From positions 38,892 to 102,891 of the forward strand of contig JAPPHA010000072.1 of the NCBI GenBank assembly GCA_028874915.1: a stretch of DNA of 64,000 nt, written 5' to 3'. Every line of letters starts with the position of its first letter. Positions within the stretch are counted from its first letter, which is position 1. Positions 1 through 8,530 of this stretch are shown here, in pieces. The DNA is from Paracoccaceae bacterium. GTDB lineage: Bacteria > Pseudomonadota > Alphaproteobacteria > Rhodobacterales > Rhodobacteraceae. The notes beneath the pieces are model-generated. The model saw only the letters and a list, made by a program, of their open reading frames with translations, was not told the DNA's origin and did no database searches. The position numbers and the translations under genes are program-made.

Positions 1-215
1 TCGTCTGCCGGTGGTGAGGACACACGGATTCCCGGTTGATCGCTGTCAACGCCGTCCGGCGCGATCGACGTCGGGCGCGTTGAACACCTTTACGTAGCCA
101 AGGTGGACTGTTTCCGGCGAGAATGCCGATCCCGGATTCGTCCAGGCGCCGGGATTCTTGCTGAAGGAAACCCCCAACAAAGGTGAAGGAGAAAACCATT
201 CCAACGTACCATGTG
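1..215 (-). pseudogene. Decayed copy of DMT-transporter 3' end and its downstream flank
   Basis: This stretch aligns along its whole length with about 8307-8530, the 3' end and downstream flank of the intact DMT-transporter gene. Shared blocks include GCCAAGG-GGACTGT followed by TTCCGGCGAGAAT-CCGATCCC, a block around TCGTCCAGGCG-CGGGA, and CCAA-AAAGGTGA-GGAGAA-ACCAT. The copy lacks the 25 bases that lie at 8419-8443 in the intact gene, just after GGACTGT (ends at 111 here), so the frame is broken. Other differences are scattered substitutions. Homology fades near 200-215, a few bases before the sulfatase stop codon. The copy enters from outside the window, so its left limit is unknown. The alignment was made by eye; that it is a non-functional relic is well supported, its origin is inference. 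Confidence 0.8.
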
Positions 216-221
216 TAAATT

Positions 222-2429
222 CTACTGAGCCAATTCTGCAGTGTGTGCCATGTCCATCGGGTCAAGGTCCTTGAAGAACCGCACGACGACCCGGTCGAGC
301 TTTGCCTCGGGGAATGCGAAGGGTGCATCGTATGCATCACTGACAGGCAGGGCTGCGTCACGACCAATGTCGAGTCCCCAAAAGGAAAGATGATGGGACG
401 CATAGCCGACTTCCGCTTCAGCAAGCAGCTGGTCGTCGGCAAACAGCTGCGCATGGATTCGCCTTTCAGCGTCAAGGTGGTTCACAAGCCGGCAAGTGTG
501 TGTCTCCGAAGGCAGCACGCCGGACAAACAGCGGCGACGCCTGAGCCGAATGTACTCGAATGTCAGCTGTCCATCCTTGACATAGAGCGAGTAGCCACCG
601 ATCCTGTCGCCGGTTGCCACGAGGACGCCTTCTTCACCTTGAAGTGGTCCGTTGAAGTCTGCGGTGATTTCCATGGGCCTTTCGCTGGACGTGATCATGC
701 TCATCTGTGGGACGTGACCCTGCCCGGGACGAAACGTGATTTCACGTTCGCACATTAGTCCATTGGGTTGCCGGAAGGCGAGCACATCCAAAAGTGTGCG
801 GTCGTCGAGCGGCATGACGCTGTTCGCTTCCGCCTCTTGCCACCAGATATCCTGCAATTTTGCCAGCCTGTCCGGATAGAGCGTGGCAAGGTCGGTTCGT
901 TCTGAGAAGTCGTTGCGCGTGTCATAGAGGTGCCAGAGGTCTTTGGCATAGTCGTCGCCTTTGTCGTGCTCGGACACAGCCTTCCACCCGTCGCAATAGA
1001 CGGCACGGCGACCAAACATTTCCCAATACTGGACATTGCGTGGAGCCGGTGTGTCAGGGTTCACCAATGTTGCCTGAAAACTGGCTCCGTCGAATGCCGT
1101 ACCATGCCGCTCGCCGACAAGGTCCATAAGGGTCGGTGCCACGTCGACCGCGTGCAGGAACTGGTGGCGAATCCCCCCTTTGTTCTCTAGCCCTTTCGGC
1201 CAACTGAACACGAGAGGTGAACGTACGCCACCGAGGTCCACGAATTGCTTGTAACGTCGAAATGGCGTGTTGCCGGCCATGGCCCAGCCTTCCGGATAAT
1301 GGGACGGACCCAACAGGCCTCCTACTTCGTCAAGGCGCGTGACCATTTCGGATACCGGTTCGGTGACCCCCGAATAGGCAGCGTTGCAGTCCACGGCACC
1401 GGTGATCCCGCCTTCCATGGAGGCACCATTGTCTGACAGGATGACAAAAATGGTGTTGTCATAGAGATCCAGGCGTTTCAGTTCGGCGACAAGGCGACCG
1501 ATCTGCACGTCGGAGTGATCCAGGAAGCCTGCATACGCAGCCTGAAGGCGCGAGAAGAGCCGCTGCTCATCGTCGCTAAGGCTGGCCCATTCCGGGACCC
1601 CGGGATTGCGCGGGACAAGTTTGGTGTTCTCCGGAACCAGACCGAATTCGATCTGCCGGCCCAGGCGATCTTCCCGCGTCCGGTCCCAGCCCTTGTCAAA
1701 GACCCCGTCGTATTTGTCCACGTATTCTCGGTGGACCTGAATGGGGGCGTGTGTCGCGCCAAAGCAGAAATGCATGTAGAAGGGCGTGGCCCTGCGGATA
1801 CTGGCATGGTCGCGAAAGTAACTTATCGCCCGTTCGCACAGATCCTCCGAAAGGTGGTAACCGGCGGCGAGCGGAGGATCGACCATGTGATTGTCCTGGA
1901 CAAGTTCTGGTGCGTACTGGTCTGTGCATCCGCCCAGAAATCCGTAATATCGGTCGAACCCGCGATTCACTGGCCAGTTGCGGAAAGGACCAGCCGATGT
2001 GATTTCTTGAGTCGGCGTCAAGTGCCATTTGCCAATCATGTAAGTGGCGTAGCCTTGTTCGCGTAACATTTCAGGAAGAAGCGGTACATTCCTGTCGACG
2101 GCCCCGCGACCGTTGGGGAAGCCCGTATCAGCGTCGGAAAGGCAACGCACTCCCACGTTGTGGTGGTTCCGGCCTGTCAGAAGGCACGCCCTCGTCGGCG
2201 AACACAAGGGCGTTACGTGAAAATTTGTGTAACGAAGGCCGGCGGCCGCAAGCGAGTCGATGTTCGGTGTGCTGATTTCCGAGCCGTAACAGCCGAAATC
2301 GGCCCAGCCTGTGTCATCAAAGAGTATGGTGACTATGTTCGGCAGAATCTTGTCGTGCTCCGGAGGGTTTGGCCACCACGGGGTCGATTCTTCGATCGTG
2401 CGACCAATCTTGCCAGGAAATTCGGTCAT
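222..2429 (-). CDS. Sulfatase (arylsulfatase-type, cytosolic)
   Basis: This is a family S1-type sulfatase that should hydrolyse an organic sulfate ester to alcohol and sulfate. The N-terminal metal motif FDDTGWADFGCYG is followed, near residue 76, by the CSPTR core of the family signature (C-x-P-x-R, continuing ACLLTGR). In that signature the Cys is converted to the catalytic formylglycine. Further family residues are GKWHL, HFCFGATHAPI and SDNGA. No signal peptide or membrane segment is visible, so it probably acts in the cytosol after substrate uptake. Its total length of about 735 residues, with a C-terminal beta-rich domain, fits large arylsulfatases. The start is taken at the ATG at 2429, which has GGAG eight bases upstream; a TTG at 2441 is possible. 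It is divergent from the ABC transporter that begins at 3636. The substrate is unknown, and a formylglycine-generating enzyme is not in the window. Confidence 0.9.
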   Translation of the reverse strand: MTEFPGKIGRTIEESTPWWPNPPEHDKILPNIVTILFDDTGWADFGCYGSEISTPNIDSLAAAGLRYTNFHVTPLCSPTRACLLTGRNHHNVGVRCLSDADTGFPNGRGAVDRNVPLLPEMLREQGYATYMIGKWHLTPTQEITSAGPFRNWPVNRGFDRYYGFLGGCTDQYAPELVQDNHMVDPPLAAGYHLSEDLCERAISYFRDHASIRRATPFYMHFCFGATHAPIQVHREYVDKYDGVFDKGWDRTREDRLGRQIEFGLVPENTKLVPRNPGVPEWASLSDDEQRLFSRLQAAYAGFLDHSDVQIGRLVAELKRLDLYDNTIFVILSDNGASMEGGITGAVDCNAAYSGVTEPVSEMVTRLDEVGGLLGPSHYPEGWAMAGNTPFRRYKQFVDLGGVRSPLVFSWPKGLENKGGIRHQFLHAVDVAPTLMDLVGERHGTAFDGASFQATLVNPDTPAPRNVQYWEMFGRRAVYCDGWKAVSEHDKGDDYAKDLWHLYDTRNDFSERTDLATLYPDRLAKLQDIWWQEAEANSVMPLDDRTLLDVLAFRQPNGLMCEREITFRPGQGHVPQMSMITSSERPMEITADFNGPLQGEEGVLVATGDRIGGYSLYVKDGQLTFEYIRLRRRRCLSGVLPSETHTCRLVNHLDAERRIHAQLFADDQLLAEAEVGYASHHLSFWGLDIGRDAALPVSDAYDAPFAFPEAKLDRVVVRFFKDLDPMDMAHTAELAQ

Positions 2430-3635
2430 TTCATTCTCCAAAACCAGGATTCATCGCGCGGCGTGCCGCGGGTCGAGAGGAAGGGGCATGTCGCTGTGGG
2501 CCGTGCATGCCGGCCCGCGGAATCGAAAGCGGTCACCGAAACGAATTGGTCTCGGAGTGCTGCGCGCAACGAGCCGTCTCGTTAGGCAGTCGAATGGAAT
2601 TCCGGGGGTTCGTAACAACTTGCCGCAATTGCTGGTGGTCAATTTTCGCCCTGTTGCATCCACCGAGTCCTTGCTTTGCGCCATGCGAGGCCGGTACAAT
2701 GAGAATGCGGACATGGTTCCATTGTTCGCATCTTCCGATAGTGAGAGAAAAACTTTCTCGGTCGGCGAGAATCCTTGTTCTCGCTGAAACTCTCAGGAGC
2801 ACAATTTCGCGTGTACAGGGATTGGACTCGGCAAGAACGTAGGAGCCGGGGTGGACAAATTGGTTTCCGGTTCAACCGATCGATTGGAAAGCAGTGAGTT
2901 CCCCGTCTGCGACGACCACATTGGCCCAAACAGTTCGGCGAATACCGGTCATGGACGGACTTGCGGGACGGCGGGCTCATTCTGCCCCTCCACGAAGCTA
3001 CAGGTGGATGAACTGTAGCGCGCTGCTGGCAAAAGGTGCTTCTCCCGGAAGATCCCCGTCTCTCGTAGCCCGCGCCTGGATTTCGAAGGAGAAATACGAT
3101 ATTCCGGACCTCGCGTAAACCGGGCGAAGGCAGGGCGGAGTTCAGGGATCTTGCATCTGAAGTGTTGCCGCACGTGTTCCACAATTTCAGGCGATGCGAA
3201 CTGTATCAGAAGTCAGAGACATGAGTTTTTGGCTTGGCGAGAAGGTCACTTACAGGCGAGCGCGGAATTGGGCAAAGATAGAGGGGGAAATCCCCGGTTT
3301 ATGCTGTTTCTCCTGCACGATTGGTTGAAACCGGAAGCAGCACAGCCGGGACATCCGTCTGCGCCTCCATTGCGTTGAATCCTTGCAGGATGTCCGCTGC
3401 GGTTACGCGCGATGGCGTCAAGTGGGCCGAGCCGGCATCCATCGCAAGGCAGACTGCCGGTGCCATGAATATGTGAATTTGAACGAGCTACCATCCCCGC
3501 CGTTTTCCGACTGAATCCATGAATTATTCCTGCGTCGAGATAACCACCCCGCAATCAACCCATGCGGGGCTTCCGCTGATGCCAGTTCGAGGATATCTTG
3601 GCACACGGAAATCCAAAACGTGGGAGGAATGAAAA
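2430..3635. other. 1.2-kb gene-free divergent spacer
   Basis: No reading frame here has recognisable protein character, and the short open frames on both strands do not resemble a family. The spacer separates the divergent sulfatase and ABC-transporter genes and must hold both promoters. It is less GC-rich than the neighbouring coding DNA. A cluster of inverted repeats lies at 2742-2795 (listed separately). A purine-rich ribosome binding site, GGGAGGA, precedes the ABC gene at 3622-3628. A spacer this long in an otherwise compact genome may contain decayed coding sequence, but none could be identified. Confidence 0.6.
2742..2795. promoter_or_regulatory. Nested inverted repeats upstream of sulfatase gene
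   Basis: Three complementary pairs lie within 54 bases. GAGAAA (2745-2750) pairs with TTTCTC (2754-2759). GCGAGAA (2765-2771) pairs with TTCTCGC (2778-2784) across a 6-base loop. An outer TGAGAG (2742-2747) pairs with CTCTCA (2790-2795). The outer stem shares bases with the first hairpin, so alternative folds are possible, as in attenuators or riboregulators. It lies about 320 bases upstream of the sulfatase start. The repeats are seen directly; any regulatory role is inference. Confidence 0.35.
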
Positions 3636-4634
3636 ATGCAAGTAAGGCGTACAATTCTCAAAGGTATAGCCGCCTGCTACGCGGCATCCGCACTCTTGGG
3701 CTCATCGGCTGCGGCACACTCCGAACCGTTGAGTGTCCAGTTGAGCTGGCTTGTGGATGCGGGAAGCATCGGCGAGGTGGTTGCACTCCAAAAGGGGTAT
3801 TTCGCTGATCGCGGCCTGGACGTGGAGTTGCTGCCAGGCGGACCCACTGCGAACGCAATCCAGGAGTTGTTGGGTGGGACCGTCGACATTGCCGTCGGCT
3901 ACGCTCCGCAAATCATGTATGCGGCAAACAACAAGCTGCCGATCATCTCGTTCGCCGCCACCTTCCAGAAAGCACCGCTCACATTCTTTTCCTTGGGCGA
4001 AAAGAACATAATGAGCATCAAGGACTGGAAGGGAATGCGTATCGGATCAGCACAGAGCGCTCTTCCGCAGGTGATCGCCATCCTTGATTACAATGGACTG
4101 AGTCTCGAAGACATCACGTTTGTCCAGGCACAGGTGCCCGCCCTGCTGCAAGACCAGGTCGATGTCGTGGGGGCTTGGCCGACCAACACCGCCGCCCTGG
4201 AACCGGTCACCTCAAATCCCGGTGGCTACAACACACAGTCCATCTGGGACAACGGCCTGCAATTCCAGTCCAACTACCTGATTGCTACCAAGCCGACGCT
4301 TGATGAAAAGGCGGATCTTCTGGCAGCGTATCTGGAAGCCGTAGATGCAGGATGGTCGTTCGCTGCCGACAACCCGGGCGAGGCGATTGACATCCTGGTG
4401 GCTTACGCACCCGCGCTCAATCCGGAAAAGGAACGTGCCGCCCTGGACGTGATGGTTTCAGAGTACGTCTTTACGGATGAGACCATGGAGTACGGATTTG
4501 GGAACGTGTCGTCGGAACGCTGGCAACAGACGCTGGACACCTACATCGCCATTGGGGAAATCGACAGCAGCATGACGCATGCGGATGTGTTCGACAGCCG
4601 GATCCTCGATTCCGTTGAAACAACCAAACGATGA
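3636..4634 (+). CDS. ABC transporter substrate-binding protein, NMT1/SsuA/TauA type
   Basis: This is a periplasmic binding protein of the NMT1/THI5-like superfamily, which serves taurine, alkanesulfonate, nitrate and thiamine-precursor importers. A Sec-type signal peptide is visible: MQVRRTILKG, a hydrophobic stretch, then a small-residue cleavage region near SSAAAHS. The mature start contains the family pattern LSWLVDAGSIGEV-ALQKGYFADRGLDVELLPGGP, and later DWKGMRIG resembles the hinge region of the fold. Its 332 residues fit the family. The start is supported by GGGAGGA just upstream. It is the first gene of a three-gene transporter operon, with the ATPase 54 bases downstream. Sulfonate or sulfate-ester specificity is inferred only from the divergent sulfatase; the sequence alone cannot separate sulfonates from other NMT1 ligands. 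Confidence 0.88.
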   Translation: MQVRRTILKGIAACYAASALLGSSAAAHSEPLSVQLSWLVDAGSIGEVVALQKGYFADRGLDVELLPGGPTANAIQELLGGTVDIAVGYAPQIMYAANNKLPIISFAATFQKAPLTFFSLGEKNIMSIKDWKGMRIGSAQSALPQVIAILDYNGLSLEDITFVQAQVPALLQDQVDVVGAWPTNTAALEPVTSNPGGYNTQSIWDNGLQFQSNYLIATKPTLDEKADLLAAYLEAVDAGWSFAADNPGEAIDILVAYAPALNPEKERAALDVMVSEYVFTDETMEYGFGNVSSERWQQTLDTYIAIGEIDSSMTHADVFDSRILDSVETTKR

Positions 4635-4688
4635 GTCGCTGACTGAACCGTCGCCCGGGAACGGCCGGCAGGTGGCGCAAGTGGCCAA

Positions 4689-5456
4689 ATGCCGGTCGCG
4701 ATAGATCTCAGTCAAGTCTCCGTGACCTTTGGAACGGGTGACCGTTCCATCGAAGCGATCAGCGAAGTTACCTTGACGGTACAGGAAGGCGAGTTCGTAT
4801 CGCTCATCGGGCATTCCGGTTGCGGAAAGTCGACGTTGCTCCGCGTCATCGCCGATATCATTCCACCGACGACGGGACATGTGGAAGTGTTGGGCGTGGC
4901 GCCGACGGACGCCAGAAGACAACGTGCTGTGAGCATGGTCTTTCAGCAATCGGTTCTGATGCCGTGGGAGACAGTCTTGGCGAATGTTCGCATGCCTCTC
5001 GAGGTAGGACCGCAGGTCCGGCGGTCGCCTGATGCAATGTCTCCGCACGATGCCCTGAGGCTCGTGGAGCTGGACGGGTTCGAGAATGCCTACCCGTCCC
5101 AGCTCTCGGGAGGTATGCGCCAGCGGGTCTCCATCGCCCGGGCACTGGTGACTCGACCCAGAATCCTTTTGATGGATGAACCGTTCGGTGCGCTGGATGA
5201 ACTGGTACGAGATACGCTCAACGTCGAGATTTTGCGGATCTGGAAAGAAACCGGCATGACGATCGTGTTCGTCACCCACTCCCTTCAGGAGGCGGTTTTC
5301 CTGTCGCAGCGCGTTGCCGTGATGAGCCGCCGACCAAGCAGGATCGCCAGAACGATCCATGTGGACCTCCCCCAGGACCGGCAGATCTCGGTGAAGGACT
5401 CGTCGGCACTGGGGCGGCATGTGTCACGATTGCGGGCTGTGTTGGACGAAGGATAA
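4689..5456 (+). CDS. ABC transporter ATP-binding protein, SsuB/TauB/NrtD type
   Basis: This is the cytoplasmic ATPase that powers the importer encoded by its two neighbours. Walker A is GHSGCGKST, near residue 43. The Q-loop lies in [13 protein letters not shown], a pattern typical of nitrate/taurine/sulfonate ATPases. The ABC signature is [15 protein letters not shown], Walker B is [12 protein letters not shown], and the switch His is in [16 protein letters not shown]. The length of 255 residues is normal. The ATG at 4689 follows the binding-protein gene by 54 bases. The stop at 5456 lies four bases before the GTG of the permease gene, so the two are probably translationally coupled. Confidence 0.93.
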   Translation: MPVAIDLSQVSVTFGTGDRSIEAISEVTLTVQEGEFVSLIGHSGCGKSTLLRVIADIIPPTTGHVEVLGVAPTDARRQRAVSMVFQQSVLMPWETVLANVRMPLEVGPQVRRSPDAMSPHDALRLVELDGFENAYPSQLSGGMRQRVSIARALVTRPRILLMDEPFGALDELVRDTLNVEILRIWKETGMTIVFVTHSLQEAVFLSQRVAVMSRRPSRIARTIHVDLPQDRQISVKDSSALGRHVSRLRAVLDEG

Positions 5457-5460
5457 ACTC

Positions 5461-6294
5461 GTGACCCACACGAATTCGACAAGATTTGCGGGTGGGTCCG
5501 GGTTTGCTGGCTTGCGTGAAAGGTTCGCCGCATTCCGGGGAGGAATCCGGGGCCTGGTCATGGCAGCCCTCGGGCTGGCAATCGTCTTGCTGGTCTGGCA
5601 GGCAATCGTCCGGGCATTTTCGGTGCCGGTCTATCTGGTTCCGGCACCGACCGATGTCCTGGTCGCACTTTACAATGATCGGATACTGTTGGCTCAGAAC
5701 GCTGTGCCCACGATCACCGAAGCTGCACTGGGATTCCTTCTCGGCAACATTTTTGCGATCCTTGTGGCCATTTCCTTTGTCTACAACAAGATCGTCGAGG
5801 ATTTGTTCTACCCGGTGGCTATCCTCATCAAGACGATCCCGATCATCGCCATTGCTCCCGTGCTGAAGATCATGCTTGGCAATGGCATCGAGCCAAAGGT
5901 GCTTATCGCGGCGCTGATCTGTTTTTTCCCGACACTGGTCAACGCCGTGCAAGGATTTCGCGCAGTAAATCCCCAGCTGATTGAACTCATGCACGTGTTG
6001 TCTGCCTCAAAGACGCAAGTGTTCCGCCGCGTAAGGTTCTATGCGGCGCTGCCATATGCCTTCGCAGCCCTCAAGGTCTCGGTCACGATGTGTGTTCTTG
6101 GGGCTATTGTCGGTGAATGGATAGGCGCAAACACCGGGATCGGCTATCTGATTCTCCAGAGCATGTATGTGTTTGACACGCCCCGACTCTTCGCCACGAT
6201 CATCGTTGCGTCCCTGATGGCCATCGCCGGATTTGCTCTTGTGACATGGGTCGAATCCCGCGTCATCCATTGGGATCCGGGCGAGAACTTCTAG
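5461..6294 (+). CDS. ABC transporter permease, SsuC/TauC type
   Basis: This is an inner-membrane permease of the BPD-transp-1 family with about six hydrophobic segments, starting with MAALGLAIVLLVWQAIV. The central EAALGFLLGN and the later GAIVGEWIGANTGIGYLI pattern are typical of nitrate/taurine/sulfonate permeases; the cytoplasmic loop that contacts the ATPase lies just before the latter. A GTG at 5461, four bases after the ATPase stop, is preferred. An ATG at 5419 would need a 38-base overlap and adds residues that look unlike family members. The length of 277 residues is normal. The 3' half of this gene has a decayed copy at about 7692-8062. Confidence 0.9.
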   Translation: MTHTNSTRFAGGSGFAGLRERFAAFRGGIRGLVMAALGLAIVLLVWQAIVRAFSVPVYLVPAPTDVLVALYNDRILLAQNAVPTITEAALGFLLGNIFAILVAISFVYNKIVEDLFYPVAILIKTIPIIAIAPVLKIMLGNGIEPKVLIAALICFFPTLVNAVQGFRAVNPQLIELMHVLSASKTQVFRRVRFYAALPYAFAALKVSVTMCVLGAIVGEWIGANTGIGYLILQSMYVFDTPRLFATIIVASLMAIAGFALVTWVESRVIHWDPGENF

Positions 6295-6642
6295 GGCGGG
6301 TTATCGTGTTCGCCCGGAATTGCAGCAGCTTGGTCCGCCATCGTCACCGTTTGGTCCGTTGATCAAGGCCGGAGTAGGATGACAATTTCGGTTTGTCTCA
6401 AATGTGCATGACGAAAACCGGCCGGTACGGAGGCTCCGCGCTGCCCCTCCGGATCAAAGTGTGAATTCGGTTTTCTTGATCCGATAACACGGCGCAGTTG
6501 ATTGGCTTCCTGCCGGTAGACGAAGCTCAGGCCATGCAGGCACACCCGTGTTCCAATGGCATCGGCAGGAGCCTTCGGGCGTGCATGAACCGCCTGAGGC
6601 ACCGCGAATAGCACCGTTCAAGAGGACGGCGTGACGGTCCAC
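6295..6642. other. Gene-free convergent spacer
   Basis: This 348-base region lies between the convergent permease and dioxygenase genes. A short GGGCG/CGCCC inverted repeat directly follows the permease stop and could act in termination, but it has no strong T-run. A minus-strand frame (about 6363-6614) has partly protein-like composition, but no family was recognised. It could be a gene relic. Confidence 0.45.
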
Positions 6643-7488
6643 CTATTCGTCAGCACACGTCCCGACGCTGCCGGAGAGGCTTTTGCGTGTCGGGTCATTG
6701 TTGTGGATCAGTGGATTCTGGTCGTCATCCTCCAGAAGATCGCCGACCCTTATGGAGCTCAGGATCCGATCTGGAAGGACATTTGGTTCGCCGTTGAACC
6801 GACTGTGATCGGGCATGTAGGCACAGGTAAAGGCTCGTCGCGGATGTGGCGTCATGTTCGCGTTGGCGGCGTGAACCATCAGTCCGTTGTGAAAGGAACA
6901 TCCGCCCGCAGGTAAGATGACGGGCACGGGTTCCATCCCGCTGAGATCGGGGTAGGCATTGAACAAGGCTCCCACGTGGTTGCCATCCGCCGGGTAGTCA
7001 TCCAATCTTCGCTTGTGGGATCCTGGCATGAAGAACATGCAGCCGTTCTGAATCGTTACATCATCCAGAGCGACCCAGATTGTTGTGGCATGTTCCGATG
7101 CGAATGACCACTTGGGGTTGTCCTGATGCCACGCCGTGGGGTTGGACCAGGGCATCTTGATCAACGCCTGGTCGTGCCATATCCGTATACCGTCGACTCC
7201 TTCCAGGTCGGCTGCCATTTTGCCCAGCCGGCGGTCCAGCATCAATGCACGAACGCCGTCATGATCCATCCACAGGTTGATCCGTTGCCGGAATACGGTT
7301 TCTTTTTCCGCCTTCTGCGAAATATCGTACGATCCCACGGGCAGCCTGTTGTCGTCCCTGATTGAGACTGCATCTCCCACCACCGCCCGCCATGTGTCCA
7401 GTTCGACCTTGTCAAGAAAATCCTCAATGATGAGGAAGCCGTGTTCTCGGTAGGAAGAGATCTGCGCGCCTGTCAATTCGTGGTTCAT
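6643..7488 (-). CDS. Phytanoyl-CoA dioxygenase (PhyH) family protein
   Basis: This is a non-haem Fe(II)/2-oxoglutarate oxygenase of the PhyH family, which hydroxylates unactivated carbon in varied substrates. It opens with the family start pattern GFLIIEDFLDKVELDTWR. The metal-binding HxD is in TAWHQDNPKWSF, and the distal His appears in NGLMVHAANANMTPHPRRAFTCAYMPD, whose Arg should bind 2-oxoglutarate. The start is placed at the ATG at 7488 (MNHELTGAQIS), giving 281 residues. The open frame continues upstream for 100 codons, but those residues are low-complexity and unlike the family. The gene lies between the ABC transporter and the decayed permease copy. It may oxidise the transported compound or the alcohol released by the sulfatase; that is inference. 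Confidence 0.85.
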   Translation of the reverse strand: MNHELTGAQISSYREHGFLIIEDFLDKVELDTWRAVVGDAVSIRDDNRLPVGSYDISQKAEKETVFRQRINLWMDHDGVRALMLDRRLGKMAADLEGVDGIRIWHDQALIKMPWSNPTAWHQDNPKWSFASEHATTIWVALDDVTIQNGCMFFMPGSHKRRLDDYPADGNHVGALFNAYPDLSGMEPVPVILPAGGCSFHNGLMVHAANANMTPHPRRAFTCAYMPDHSRFNGEPNVLPDRILSSIRVGDLLEDDDQNPLIHNNDPTRKSLSGSVGTCADE

Positions 7489-7691
7489 GAGTGTGCTCGT
7501 GTCATATGGGCCGATCGTGCGGCGATGGTTTGTGCGCCAAGAATATTTTGGGAATTCACGCCGCCAGTCAAGGTGAAAGCGATCCCCCGGCGCCCGCTTG
7601 TGAATCGGGCATTGTTTCCATGCCAGTGGGTGCCGCACCCCTGATCGGGATTGAATTCGCCCGTGCCATGAAGGGAAAGTGTGGAAACCTC

Positions 7692-8062
7692 TGCGCTGAT
7701 CTGTTTTTCGAAACGGGTCAACGCGTGCAACGGTTTCGTGCCGTGAATCCGCAGCTGCTTGAAGCCATGCGCGTGCTGCCTGCCGCAAAGACGCAAGTTT
7801 TTTGCCGTTGAGATCCTTTTGCGGCGCTTCCGTATACCCTAGCCATCCTCAAGGTCTCGGTTGCCATGTGTGTCCCCGGGGCCATCGGCGGTGAATGGAT
7901 ATGTGCAAATTCCGGAATCGGTAACCTGATACTCCAGAGCATGTGTGTTTTCGAAACGCCCCGACTTTTCGCCACGGATTTCGTTGCCTCTATGATGGCA
8001 ATCGTTGGATTGCCCTTGTGATATGGCTGGAATCCCGCGTCATCCACAGGGATCCGGGTTAA
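7692..8062 (+). pseudogene. Decayed copy of the ABC permease 3' half
   Basis: This region is clearly homologous to about 5918-6294, the second half of the nearby permease gene. Shared blocks include GCGCTGATCTGTTTTT, CCTCAAGGTCTCGGT, CTCCAGAGCATGT-TGT and CGCCCCGACT-TTCGCCACG, and the end matches AATCCCGCGTCATCCA-GGGATCCGGG. Translated, RFRAVNPQLLEAMRVLPAAKTQVF matches the permease's RAVNPQL-ELMHVL-ASKTQVF. It is broken by a TGA at 7809-7811, where the permease has an Arg/Val codon, and by small indels, for example near 7700 and 8015. Nothing corresponding to the 5' half was found. The order (functional transporter, PhyH, permease relic) points to an old duplication. The alignment was made by eye. 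Confidence 0.85.
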
Positions 8063-8306
8063 AATTTTCATTTCAAAGGCTTGTATCCTTGAACGTATGT
8101 GCCGGCATTGGAAGATCAACACGTGATCTGGCGTCTTGCGAGCTCCCCAGGACTGCGGCTCCGTTCGAGAGCTTGGGTCATGGTGCGGCGAGCTGACCGG
8201 CGCTTTGGACGTGAGCGTGCTTGTGGGATGGCGGAAGGCGTGGACTTTTAAGAAATTTGTTTTTGGCGGTGGGATGCGATCCGGGACGAGGCCCTGGCGG
8301 TAATCC
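8063..8306. other. Gene-free spacer after permease relic
   Basis: No intact gene is visible between the permease relic and the direct-repeat copy. A minus-strand frame around 8180-8370 reads in a protein-like way (TVIRLPDYRQGLVPDRIPPP) and could be another gene remnant, but I do not recognise it. Confidence 0.4.
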
Positions 8307-8530
8307 GGGAGACGGATGACCGTGACGCCCGGAAACTCGATTGATCGTGCGGTCAACGCTGGCAGGCACGACCGACCGTGGGTGCGTTGAACCCCGTCAC
8401 CCGGCCAAGGCGGACTGTTCCCTGCGGATGACGAACACGCCGGTTCCGGCGAGAATTCCGATCCCGAGAATCGTCCAGGCGTCGGGAATTTCGTTGAAGA
8501 GAACCCAGCCAAAGGTGACGGAGAACACCA
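8307..8530. repeat. Right copy of diverged direct repeat (DMT gene 3' end)
   Basis: This is the intact partner of the copy at 1-215. It includes about 90 bases of downstream flank plus the last part of the DMT-transporter coding sequence (from 8397). Both copies are in the same orientation and bracket the sulfatase/ABC/PhyH block. Confidence 0.75.

Noticed and set aside
7489..7788. 100-codon N-terminal extension of the PhyH-family protein
   Set aside because: The residues are Arg/His-rich and unlike the family. Part of the DNA is the permease relic on the other strand, so a start at 7488 is preferred.
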